Part shown: piece by piece, positions 1 through 7,775 of the stretch
Layout of the letters: every line of letters begins with the position of its first letter
Position numbering within the stretch: the stretch's first letter is position 1
From: Chloroflexota bacterium
GTDB taxonomy: Bacteria > Chloroflexota > Anaerolineae > JAAYZQ01
DNA: 64,000 nt
Reading direction: 5' to 3'
Assembly: GCA_018606645.1 (NCBI GenBank)
Contig: JAGVRI010000006.1
Coordinates: forward strand, 1-64,000
Notes under the pieces: generated by a model
What the model saw: only the letters and a program-made list of their open reading frames with translations
Databases searched by the model: none
What the model was told of the DNA's origin: nothing
Position numbers and translations under genes: made by a program

Positions 1-1
1 C

Positions 2-166
2 GGCCAGTGGGATGTCTTCTGCGGCCCCATCAAAGGCCAGAACGGCGAACTCTCCGTACCGGAAGGTACCTGCATGTCCGACCAGGAAGTCCTCAACATG
101 GACTGGTTCGTTGAAGGCGTCGTCGGCGAAGCTCCGGGCAAGCCCCCCGTGGCTTCAACGGGCTAG
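2..166 (+). CDS. BMP-family (PnrA-like) nucleoside-binding lipoprotein, C-terminal end
   Basis: Only the last 54 residues are in the window; the gene enters from the left edge and stops at 164-166. The tail reads WDVFCGPIKGQNGEL, then GTCMSDQEVLNMDWFVEGV, the usual C-terminal pattern of BMP/PnrA-type substrate-binding proteins (W-x-V-F-x-G-P-I, then a short loop and W-F-V-x-G-V). The family captures purine nucleosides or related compounds outside the membrane for an ABC importer. The next three genes on the same strand are the matching double ATPase and two permeases, which supports the call. The substrate cannot be told from this fragment. Confidence 0.8.
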   Translation, partial: GQWDVFCGPIKGQNGELSVPEGTCMSDQEVLNMDWFVEGVVGEAPGKPPVASTG

Positions 167-226
167 CCGGGGCCAGAATCACACGGGGGACAGTTGACAT
201 CCCCAGATAAATGAAGAAAACTGGAA

Positions 227-289
227 AAGGAGGTCCTGATCGGCCCGCGGGCAATCCTTTGAAGCACGGAACCGCATCAGGACCTCCTT
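227..289 (+). repeat. 14-bp perfect inverted repeat between binding protein and ATPase genes
   Basis: Arms at 227-240 and 276-289 are perfect reverse complements (AAGGAGGTCCTGAT and ATCAGGACCTCCTT) around a 35-nt loop that itself holds the palindrome GCCCGCGGGC. There is no T run, so it is not a classic terminator. It sits 60 nt after the binding-protein stop, where stem-loops often stabilise the upstream message and lower expression of downstream transport genes. One arm contains a Shine-Dalgarno consensus and the other an anti-Shine-Dalgarno-like stretch. Confidence 0.7.
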
Positions 290-312
290 ATGGAAATATC
301 GACTGCTAACTC

Positions 313-1914
313 ATGAATTACCCGTTGGCTGATGAAGGACGAGTTCCATCGCCAGGAGCTGTGGTGAACGCCTTGCCTCCGGCTGTTGAGATGCGCGGCA
401 TCGTGAAACGGTTCCCTGGCGTGGTAGCCAACGACCATGTAGATTTGACGGTCCAGGCCGGCCAGATCCATGCCCTGCTTGGCGAGAATGGCGCAGGCAA
501 GAGCACGTTGATGAACGTGTTGGCCGGCCTCTATCGACCCGACGCTGGTGAGATCCGCATCCACGGGCAGCCCGTTGAGATCCGTTCTCCGCGAGATGCA
601 ACCAGACTGGGCATTGGGATGGTCCACCAGCACTTTATGCTGGTGCAACCGCAGACGGTCGCGGAAAACATCATCCTCGGACTCAGTCGCCCTCGCTTTC
701 GTCTGGACATGCGCACGATTGAGGCCCAGATCCGGGAACTGTCGGCACGCTACGGCCTCGAAGTGGATCCGACCGCGTACATCTGGCAACTGTCGGTCGG
801 CGAGCAGCAACGCGTCGAGATCCTCAAGATGCTATATCGAGGGGCTGACATCCTGATTCTGGATGAACCAACCGCAGTCCTCACCCCTCAGGAATCGGAG
901 GAGTTGGGCCGGACCCTGCGCCACATGGTCCAAGAAGGCCGAACGATCATTTTTATCACCCACAAACTGGATGAAGTCATGGCCTTCTCCGACCGGGTGA
1001 CCGTGCTCCGCCGTGGGCAAAAAGTAGCCGACCTGGTGACCGCCGAGACCAGCAAGCGTGAATTGGCCCGACAGATGGTGGGACGTGAGGTCGTCTTCTA
1101 CATTGACCGGTCCGAGTATCCAGTTCAGGATGAGGTAAAGGCCAAGGCCCGTCCTCTACTGGTCGTCGAGAATCTGTCTGCGCTCAGCGACAAAGGCTTG
1201 CCGGCTCTGCGCGGCATCTCATTCGAGGTATACCCGTACGAGATTCTGGGCATCGCCGGGGTTGCGGGCAACGGTCAGCGGGAACTGGCTGAGGTGATCA
1301 CCGGCTTGCGGCCAGCCACAGGCGGACGGATTCTCCTATGCGAGCGGGACGCGACCAATAAACCTCCCCGCCATGCCATCGACCTGGGACTGAGCCACAT
1401 TCCCGAGGACCGAATGCACACGGGCCTGATCGCCAGCATGACCGTCTGCGACAACCTGATCCTGAAAGAGTACCGTCGTCCTCTCCTCTCGAGGCTTGGC
1501 TTCCTGGTACAACGGGCCATTGCTCTTTTTTCCGATCGCCTGATCCGCGAGTTTGAGATCGCCACCCCCAGCCGTGACACACAGCTCAAGAGCCTTTCAG
1601 GCGGCAATCTACAAAGAGCGCTCCTGGCCCGGGAAATTGCCTCTGGGGGAAATCTGATGGTGGCGGTGCATCCGACGCGCGGACTTGACATCGGTGCGAC
1701 CGAGTGGGTTCAACGCAAGCTCCTGGAACAGCGCCAGAAAGGGGCAGCCATTCTGCTCATCTCCGAGGATTTGGACGAACTACTGGCTGTCAGCGATCGC
1801 ATCGCCGTCATGTACGAAGGCAAAATCATGGGCATCGTGCCCGCCCAGGAAGCTCATGTCGAGGAGATCGGTTTGATGATGGCCGGCGTGATCCCCGAGA
1901 GACGGGGGGTGTAG
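313..1914 (+). CDS. Double ABC ATPase of nucleoside-type importer (BMP-associated)
   Basis: The 533-residue protein carries two fused nucleotide-binding domains, like YufO/BmpB and RbsA-type ATPases. The first has Walker A GENGAGKST, a signature-like LSVGEQQRVEIL and Walker B ILILDEPTAVL. The second has the degenerate Walker A region GVAGNGQRELAE and signature LSGGNLQRALLAREI, which is normal for this family. It should hydrolyse ATP at the inner face of the membrane to drive uptake of the ligand held by the upstream binding protein. An in-frame stop at 307-309 forces a start after it, so ATG 313 is the first possible ATG; there is no clear Shine-Dalgarno sequence. The permease genes follow on the same strand. 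Confidence 0.9.
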   Translation: MNYPLADEGRVPSPGAVVNALPPAVEMRGIVKRFPGVVANDHVDLTVQAGQIHALLGENGAGKSTLMNVLAGLYRPDAGEIRIHGQPVEIRSPRDATRLGIGMVHQHFMLVQPQTVAENIILGLSRPRFRLDMRTIEAQIRELSARYGLEVDPTAYIWQLSVGEQQRVEILKMLYRGADILILDEPTAVLTPQESEELGRTLRHMVQEGRTIIFITHKLDEVMAFSDRVTVLRRGQKVADLVTAETSKRELARQMVGREVVFYIDRSEYPVQDEVKAKARPLLVVENLSALSDKGLPALRGISFEVYPYEILGIAGVAGNGQRELAEVITGLRPATGGRILLCERDATNKPPRHAIDLGLSHIPEDRMHTGLIASMTVCDNLILKEYRRPLLSRLGFLVQRAIALFSDRLIREFEIATPSRDTQLKSLSGGNLQRALLAREIASGGNLMVAVHPTRGLDIGATEWVQRKLLEQRQKGAAILLISEDLDELLAVSDRIAVMYEGKIMGIVPAQEAHVEEIGLMMAGVIPERRGV

Positions 1915-1978
1915 ATGGTACCGTTTTGCCCCACATCCCGTTCAGCTCAAGAGAACGCACACCGTAAGGAACGGTCCG

Positions 1979-3070
1979 ATGGAAATCGTATTTGAACGCC
2001 GGCTGGAACCTTCTCGCCTGATCGCCGTTCTTGTGCCCATCATCTCTGTTGTTCTGGCCCTGGTCGTGGGCGGCATCCTGCTGCTTGCGGCTGGTGCAGA
2101 CCCGATTCAGACGTACCGGGCGATGTTCGATGGCGCTTTTGGCACCCCCTATGCCCGTTCTGAGACGATGGTCAAAGCCATCCCCTTGATGTTGGCCAGC
2201 CTGGCCGTCTCCATTGCCTTTCGCATGCGCTTCTGGAACATTGGCGCCGAAGGACAATTGGTGATGGGAGCCATCGCTACCGCCTGGGTGCCGCTCTTCC
2301 TACTGCATGACCGGGGCATTCCAGCCCATACGCTTCTGCTGTTGATGGGTCTGGCCGCCTTTGTCGCTGGGGCATTGTGGGGGCTGATCCCGGCCAGCCT
2401 GAAGGCGTTCCTCCGCGTCAACGAGATCATTACGACTCTGATGCTCAATTACGTAGCGATCCTCCTCCTCGATTATCTCTATACCGGTCCCTGGAAGGAC
2501 AAAGAGGGTTACGGGTTTCCGGGCACTGCTTCATTCAAGGAACTCGCTGCCTTGCCCCGGCTACCTGAGTGGCTCAATGCCGGGCGGGTGCATATGGGGC
2601 TGATCATTGCCCTCGTTGCTGCCCTGCTCATCTGGCTTCTTCTTCTGCGCACCAAATGGGGGTACGAGATCCGGGTCACTGGCGAGAACCCGGAAGCGGC
2701 TCGTTATGCGGGCATCAATCTGGCTCGCAATTTCCTGCTGGTCATGGTCGTCAGCGGCGGCCTGGCCGGATTGGCCGGTTATGGTCAGGTTGCCGGAATC
2801 GCATTCCGCTTACAAAAGGGGATCGCCGTGGGCGATGGCTTTACCGCCATCATCATCGCCTGGCTGGCTAAACTTCATCCTCTGGGAGTCTTGCTGGTGG
2901 CCATCCTGATGGCTGGACTGAGCACAGGCGGCGATCAGATCACCATCACCATGGGGCTGCCGGCCGCCATGGCGCGGGTGGTGCAGGGTGCGATCCTCTT
3001 TTTCGTGCTCGGTGGTGACATCTTTGTCCGCTACCGGCTGCGAGTCATCCGAACCACAGGCAAGACCTGA
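1979..3070 (+). CDS. ABC permease, nucleoside-type importer, first subunit
   Basis: This is a 363-residue, highly hydrophobic protein of the branched-chain/BPD_transp_2 permease family, matching YufP/BmpC-type subunits. A long N-terminal membrane segment (about residues 14-38) is followed by the conserved stretch around FRMRFWNIGAEGQLVMGA, which is typical of the simple-sugar and nucleoside permeases. The start ATG has TAAGGA about 9 nt upstream. It lies 64 nt after the ATPase gene and 19 nt before the second permease. The two permeases would form the heterodimeric channel. The substrate class (nucleoside) is inferred from the BMP-type binding protein. Confidence 0.88.
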   Translation: MEIVFERRLEPSRLIAVLVPIISVVLALVVGGILLLAAGADPIQTYRAMFDGAFGTPYARSETMVKAIPLMLASLAVSIAFRMRFWNIGAEGQLVMGAIATAWVPLFLLHDRGIPAHTLLLLMGLAAFVAGALWGLIPASLKAFLRVNEIITTLMLNYVAILLLDYLYTGPWKDKEGYGFPGTASFKELAALPRLPEWLNAGRVHMGLIIALVAALLIWLLLLRTKWGYEIRVTGENPEAARYAGINLARNFLLVMVVSGGLAGLAGYGQVAGIAFRLQKGIAVGDGFTAIIIAWLAKLHPLGVLLVAILMAGLSTGGDQITITMGLPAAMARVVQGAILFFVLGGDIFVRYRLRVIRTTGKT

Positions 3071-3089
3071 CCGAAGAGCGAGAAACGCT

Positions 3090-4046
3090 ATGGACCTTGC
3101 CCTGCTTGTTTCCATTCTCACTGTTACCATCCAGGCCGGCACATCGCTGGTCTTTGCCACCATCGGCGAGATCCTGACCGAACGGTCCGGTATCCTCAAC
3201 CTGGGGTTGGAAGGGATCATGATCATGGGGGCGGTGACCGCCTTTGCCGGTGCCTATCACTCGGGCAGTCTGCTGGTCGGGCTCTTGATCGCAGTCCTGG
3301 TAGGCTTGCTTCTCGCTTCCATCCACGCTGTTCTGACCATCACCTTCCGCGCCGACCAGGTGGTCAGCGGTCTGGCATTGACGCTCTTTGGCTCCGGGCT
3401 GGCCAGCTTCCTCGGTCAGCGATTGGGCCCCGGGGGCAAGCCTCTGGTAGGCGAGGTGGGTCCCAAGTTCACCAAAACCGCCGTGCCTTTGCTCTCTGAA
3501 ATCCCGTACCTGGGCGAGGCGCTATTCAAACAAGACCCGATGGTCTACGGGATGTATCTGTTGGTCCCTTTGGTCGCCTACTATCTGTACAAGACCCGAC
3601 CAGGACTCCACCTGCGCGCGGTCGGCGAGAACCCGGCGACAGCCGATGCCATGGGGATTCACGTGGCGCGCACCCGCTACCTGTATACGCTCCTCGGCGG
3701 GGTGCTCATTGCCTTGGGCGGAGCCCATCTCTCCCTGGCTTATACCCCTGGCTGGACCGAGAACCTCACCGGCGGACGAGGCTGGATCGCCATTGCCCTG
3801 GTCATCTTTGCCACCTGGGACCCGTGGCGGGCCGTGGCAGGAGCCATTCTCTTCGGTGGGGTCAATGCCATTCAGTTCCGGTTGCAGGCCGCCGGGACCA
3901 CCCTGCCTGCCGCTTTTCTGGGCATGCTGCCCTATCTCTTTACCATTGTCGTCTTGGTGATCATCACCTGGTGGGAAGCGTTCCGCAAACGGGTGGGGGC
4001 TCCTGCCGCCCTGGGGATACCCTACGTGCGCGAGGAACGTGGGTAG
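3090..4046 (+). CDS. ABC permease, nucleoside-type importer, second subunit
   Basis: The protein has 318 residues from ATG 3090. An upstream ATG at 2988 would overlap the previous permease by 83 nt and add residues unlike the family, so I chose MDLALLVSILTVTIQAGTSL. The conserved ERSGILNLGLEGIMIMGA segment near residue 30 and the FRADQVVSGLALTLFGSGL region identify the YufQ/BmpD-type permease, also BPD_transp_2. It is the last gene of the + strand importer operon and faces Enzyme I convergently. The 74-nt gap between the two stops (4047-4120) shows no clear hairpin terminator. Confidence 0.88.
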   Translation: MDLALLVSILTVTIQAGTSLVFATIGEILTERSGILNLGLEGIMIMGAVTAFAGAYHSGSLLVGLLIAVLVGLLLASIHAVLTITFRADQVVSGLALTLFGSGLASFLGQRLGPGGKPLVGEVGPKFTKTAVPLLSEIPYLGEALFKQDPMVYGMYLLVPLVAYYLYKTRPGLHLRAVGENPATADAMGIHVARTRYLYTLLGGVLIALGGAHLSLAYTPGWTENLTGGRGWIAIALVIFATWDPWRAVAGAILFGGVNAIQFRLQAAGTTLPAAFLGMLPYLFTIVVLVIITWWEAFRKRVGAPAALGIPYVREERG

Positions 4047-4120
4047 ACAGGCAGCACTCGCCGCGATGGGCCGCCTATTGCCTAACGTTAATCACCTCCA
4101 CGTTCGCCCTTGAACTACCG

Positions 4121-5833
4121 CTAATTGACTACTGTCTCTCGCACCAGCGCGCGGATCGCTGCTGCCGTTGGTAACTGGAGAGCTCGTTCGACCAGATCCT
4201 GCATGTCGTGAAAGGCGAGAGAACGGATCAACGCCTTGACCTTAGGGATCGCTACAGGGTTGACGCTGAATTCATCTAGACCCATTCCAAGCAAAAGCGG
4301 AACAGCGTCGAGATCACTCGCCATCTCGCCACACAGACCTACCCATTTGCCCTCTCGGTGGGCATCGTCAATAGCTTTCTTGATCAAATACAAGACAGCC
4401 GGTTGTAGCGGATCCCACAGGTAGCCAAGACGCTCATTGTTACGATCCACCGCAAGGGTATACTGGATGAGATCGTTCGTGCCAAGGCTAAAGAAATCTA
4501 CTCTCCGAGCCAGGATAGGTATGGTCAGTGCGGCTGCGGGCACTTCAACCATAACCCCGACCTCGATAGACTCCGCGCACGCCATGCCGCGTCTCTTTAG
4601 TTCCGTTCGGGCCTCTTCCAGGCACTCACGAACTGCCTGCAGTTCATCCAGAGTCACCACCATGGGGAACATTACTTTGATATCAGCATCGACGGCCGCG
4701 CGCAGGATAGCCCGCAATTGAGTCTTGAGCAGTTCCGGGTATGCGAGTGACACGCGGATAGCACGAAATCCCAGAGAAGGATTGGCTTCTTGGCCCAGGT
4801 CAAGGTACGGAAGGGGCTTGTCTCCGCCTATGTCAAGAGTCCGGATGACCAGCGGGCGTGACCCCAGCGCCGTTCCCAGCGCACGATATACGAGATACTG
4901 CTCATCTTCATCGGGCAAATCTTTCCGGTCCAGAAAGAGAAACTCGGTGCGTAGTAATCCCACCCCCTCGGCGCCAAGGGCTAGTGCTTGTTCTACCGAC
5001 GCCACATCGCCAATGTTGGCGACCACCTGGATGCGATGACCATCCCGGGTCATTCCTGGCGTCTGTACCTCCGAAGCATCCGCTTCCCTCTGCGCTAATA
5101 GCCGTATCTTATGCAAATAATGGTCCAGTGTAACCGCATCCGGGTCCACGATCAAGAGCCCTGCACCCCCATCGAGGATCACACAAGCCCCGTCGGGCAC
5201 TTCATTGAGCAGTGAGTCACCCAATCCAACAACCGCTGGGATGCCAAAACCCCGGGCCAAGATCGCAGTATGTGAAGTAATGCCTCCTTTCGCTATCGCG
5301 AATCCCAGGACAACCGATCGATCCAACTGAGCCGTTTCTGATGGGGATAGATCCTGAGCTACCACAATAATCGGTGAATCCGATACAGGCAGGGAATCTT
5401 CCTCAATACCGGTCAACAGTCGTAGAACGCGCAGACCTACGTCGCGCACATCCGAAGCACGCTCTCGGAGATAAGAACCGTCAAGGCCAGCCAGCATGGC
5501 AGCGAGCCGGTCGATCTCCTGAACTAGCGCTGCTTCCGCATCGAGTCCAGCACGAATCTGATCCTCCACTGCGTCAAGCAACGTCGGATCTTCTAGAATC
5601 ATCTGCTGTGCCTGAAAAATGGCCGCCGTGTCTTCTCCCGCTACTGACAGCGCACGTCCTTGGACCTCATACAATTGCTCCTTGGCCTGTGCCGCTGCTC
5701 TCCGAAAGCGGGCCAGTTCGGCTTCCACGCTTGTGCAAGTACGTGCCTGGGTGCGGGGAGTCGCACGGCGATACACAAAACTGGTTCCTACTGCAATTCC
5801 TTCGGAAGCAGGAAGACCCACCAACGTCCGCAT
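4121..5833 (-). CDS. ptsI: PTS Enzyme I (PEP-protein phosphotransferase)
   Basis: The protein has 570 residues, the normal length for Enzyme I. It takes phosphate from PEP and passes it to HPr. The phospho-histidine is His188 in GGITSHTAILARGFGIPAVVG-type context; the PEP-binding barrel has VGLLRTEFLF, MVEVPAA and FFSLGTNDLIQY, and the C-terminal catalytic Cys is in LCGEMASD. ATG 5833 gives the standard opening MRTLVGLPASEGIAVG; the reading frame runs further upstream but would overlap the permease gene. It starts 28 nt after that permease and is the last gene of the yhf-like operon. HPr is encoded in the same operon at 9602-9901, but no EIIA, EIIB or EIIC is present in the window, so a regulatory role is likely. 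Confidence 0.95.
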   Translation of the reverse strand: MRTLVGLPASEGIAVGTSFVYRRATPRTQARTCTSVEAELARFRRAAAQAKEQLYEVQGRALSVAGEDTAAIFQAQQMILEDPTLLDAVEDQIRAGLDAEAALVQEIDRLAAMLAGLDGSYLRERASDVRDVGLRVLRLLTGIEEDSLPVSDSPIIVVAQDLSPSETAQLDRSVVLGFAIAKGGITSHTAILARGFGIPAVVGLGDSLLNEVPDGACVILDGGAGLLIVDPDAVTLDHYLHKIRLLAQREADASEVQTPGMTRDGHRIQVVANIGDVASVEQALALGAEGVGLLRTEFLFLDRKDLPDEDEQYLVYRALGTALGSRPLVIRTLDIGGDKPLPYLDLGQEANPSLGFRAIRVSLAYPELLKTQLRAILRAAVDADIKVMFPMVVTLDELQAVRECLEEARTELKRRGMACAESIEVGVMVEVPAAALTIPILARRVDFFSLGTNDLIQYTLAVDRNNERLGYLWDPLQPAVLYLIKKAIDDAHREGKWVGLCGEMASDLDAVPLLLGMGLDEFSVNPVAIPKVKALIRSLAFHDMQDLVERALQLPTAAAIRALVRETVVN

Positions 5834-5861
5834 TTCTGCACCGTTTCCGTCGATCAACAGA

Positions 5862-6758
5862 TCACGCGCGCAAGTGTGGATCAAGCACGTCGCGCAGACC
5901 ATCGCCAAGAAGGTTAAAACCCAAAACGCCAAACATGATAGCCAATCCTGGGAAGACCGCAGTCCAGGGTGCAAGCTCCATCAGCCTGCGACTGTCACTC
6001 AGCATGCTGCCCCATGCTGGAGCTGGTGGAATGGTACCCAAACCCAGGAAACTCAACCCTGCTTCGGTGAGCATCGCCCACGAAAGGGCAAGGCTAATCT
6101 GAACGAGAATGGGCGCAGTGATGTTCGGCAAAACGTGCCGTGCCAGGATACGTCCATGCCGCACGCCTATGGATTGAGCCGCATCGACATACTCCATGGC
6201 CTTGACAGCAAGGACTGGCCCCCGAGCTACCCGAGCAAAAATCGGCATATAGACAAGCGCGATTGCCAGAATCGTGTTTCGAGTACCAGGTCCCAACGCA
6301 GTGACAATGGATAGTGCCAATAAGATGGCTGGGAAGGCAAAGAACAGGTCCATTACACGCATAATGATATTATCAGTCAACCCTCCTGTGTAACCTGCAA
6401 TCATTCCCAGAGCTGTTCCCGAAAGACAAGCCATGGCAACCGAAAGGACTGCGACATGCAAGGAGTTTCTGGCTCCATACATCAAACGACTCAAAATATC
6501 TCGCCCGAACTCGTCTGTGCCAAGCCAATAAATCTTCGAGGGAGGTGACAACCGATCTTTCGGATGTTGTTCGACAGCGGTGAAGGGGGCCAGAACGTCA
6601 GCGAACAGCGCCACGACCATATAGAGCGTCACAAGCACCAATCCCACCACCGCGCTGCGACTCCGACACAATCGAGTCATGCTCCATATTCTGCGGGGAT
6701 GCGCCAGGCTCGAGCCTGTCAAAAAACGTGAACGTCCAGAGAGTTCTGTTTCACTCAT
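5862..6758 (-). CDS. dppC: Peptide-type ABC permease, DppC-like
   Basis: This is a 298-residue inner-membrane permease of the DppC/OppC family. It opens with a short cytoplasmic stretch, a membrane segment near residues 38-58, then the family motif HWLGTDEFGRD-like (here KIYWLGTDEFGRDILSRLMYG). The EAA loop region appears around GVRHGRILARHVLPNI. I take MSETEL at 6758, which overlaps the DppB stop by 8 nt; an ATG at 6785 is also possible. With DppB and the binding protein it forms an importer for peptides or similar amines, but no ATPase subunits are encoded nearby, so a shared DppD/DppF pair elsewhere must power it. Confidence 0.88.
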   Translation of the reverse strand: MSETELSGRSRFLTGSSLAHPRRIWSMTRLCRSRSAVVGLVLVTLYMVVALFADVLAPFTAVEQHPKDRLSPPSKIYWLGTDEFGRDILSRLMYGARNSLHVAVLSVAMACLSGTALGMIAGYTGGLTDNIIMRVMDLFFAFPAILLALSIVTALGPGTRNTILAIALVYMPIFARVARGPVLAVKAMEYVDAAQSIGVRHGRILARHVLPNITAPILVQISLALSWAMLTEAGLSFLGLGTIPPAPAWGSMLSDSRRLMELAPWTAVFPGLAIMFGVLGFNLLGDGLRDVLDPHLRA

Positions 6759-7704
6759 AGTGGATTCGAGGATTGACCCAGGCATAAATCAGGTCCGCCA
6801 GGAGATTCACCAGTACAAAATTGACTGCGATCAGCAAGATGGTCCCTTGAACAACCGCGTAATCTCGTTCACCAATGGCGATCAACAACAAACGTCCAAC
6901 GCCGGGCAGAGCAAATACTGATTCAACGATCACCGCCCCACCAAACAGATAACCAGTCTCTAGACCTACAATGGTAATGACTGGGATCCATGCGTTCTTG
7001 AGGCAATGCTGAAGTATGACTCTGCGTTCGTGCAACCCTTTACTCCGGGCAGTACGAGTATAGTCCTTCCCGAGTTCCTCAAGCATCGCCGAGCGCATGG
7101 TGCGCATCACATCCGCGGTAGCAGCGAAACCAAGAGTGAGAGCCGGGAAAACCATCTGCTTCAGATTGGCAACAGGATCCTCAAAAAAGTCAACGTAATT
7201 GCCCGCATTGGGCATGATCCTGAAATAGAGGGAGAGCACAAGGATGATCAACGTACCCAGCCAAAAGGCAGGCATAGCCAAACCAAGTAAGGCAAACAGA
7301 CGGCCTATCAGGTCTATCGCCGAATCACGTTTTACTGCCGAAAAGATACCCAATGGAATGCCCAATATCAAGGCAATGGTCATCGAAAAGAAGGCCAGTT
7401 CCAGGGTAAGAGGAAAGTGCCGGAGGATGAGAGGTAGCACCGGCTCACCTTTACGGACAGAGTATCCAAAATCCCCTTGCATAGCAGCAACAAGCCAGCG
7501 TATATACTGTTCAGGCAGGGGCTTGTCCAGCCCGAAATACTCACGCAGTGCGGCCGCTTGCGCTTCAGTCAGTTTGAATTGTGTTCCGATCATCGCATCA
7601 ATCGTGTCACCCGGGATGAGATGCATTACAGTGAACACGATGATCGTAATCCCGAACAGCGTCGGGACAAAGGCTATCAGACGTCGAGCAATATAGCGTT
7701 GCAT
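6751..7704 (-). CDS. dppB: Peptide-type ABC permease, DppB-like
   Basis: The 317-residue protein begins MQRYIARRLIAFVPTLFGITIIVF, the standard DppB/OppB opening with the first membrane helix. The large periplasmic loop after this helix contains GLDKPLPEQYIRWL, and the EAA loop reads about DYTRTARSKGLHERRVILQHCLKN. The end VNPRIHYE is also typical. It lies 71 nt after the binding-protein gene, separated from it by a strong hairpin (7724-7765), and overlaps DppC by 8 nt. It forms half of the membrane channel of the importer. Confidence 0.9.
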   Translation of the reverse strand: MQRYIARRLIAFVPTLFGITIIVFTVMHLIPGDTIDAMIGTQFKLTEAQAAALREYFGLDKPLPEQYIRWLVAAMQGDFGYSVRKGEPVLPLILRHFPLTLELAFFSMTIALILGIPLGIFSAVKRDSAIDLIGRLFALLGLAMPAFWLGTLIILVLSLYFRIMPNAGNYVDFFEDPVANLKQMVFPALTLGFAATADVMRTMRSAMLEELGKDYTRTARSKGLHERRVILQHCLKNAWIPVITIVGLETGYLFGGAVIVESVFALPGVGRLLLIAIGERDYAVVQGTILLIAVNFVLVNLLADLIYAWVNPRIHYE

Positions 7705-7723
7705 TCCGCCCAGCCATAACCAG

Positions 7724-7765
7724 AGGTAGTAGTTGGTAGAACGTCCTGCCCACCAACTACTACCT
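7724..7765 (-). repeat. 14-bp perfect stem-loop between binding protein and permease genes
   Basis: Arms at 7724-7737 and 7752-7765 are perfect complements (AGGTAGTAGTTGGT on the + strand) with a 14-nt loop. It begins 10 nt after the binding-protein stop on the - strand and has no T run. Such hairpins after substrate-binding protein genes commonly block 3' decay, so the binding protein is made in excess over the permeases. The same arrangement occurs after the BMP gene at 227-289. Confidence 0.75.
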
Positions 7766-7775
7766 GACAGTCAAA

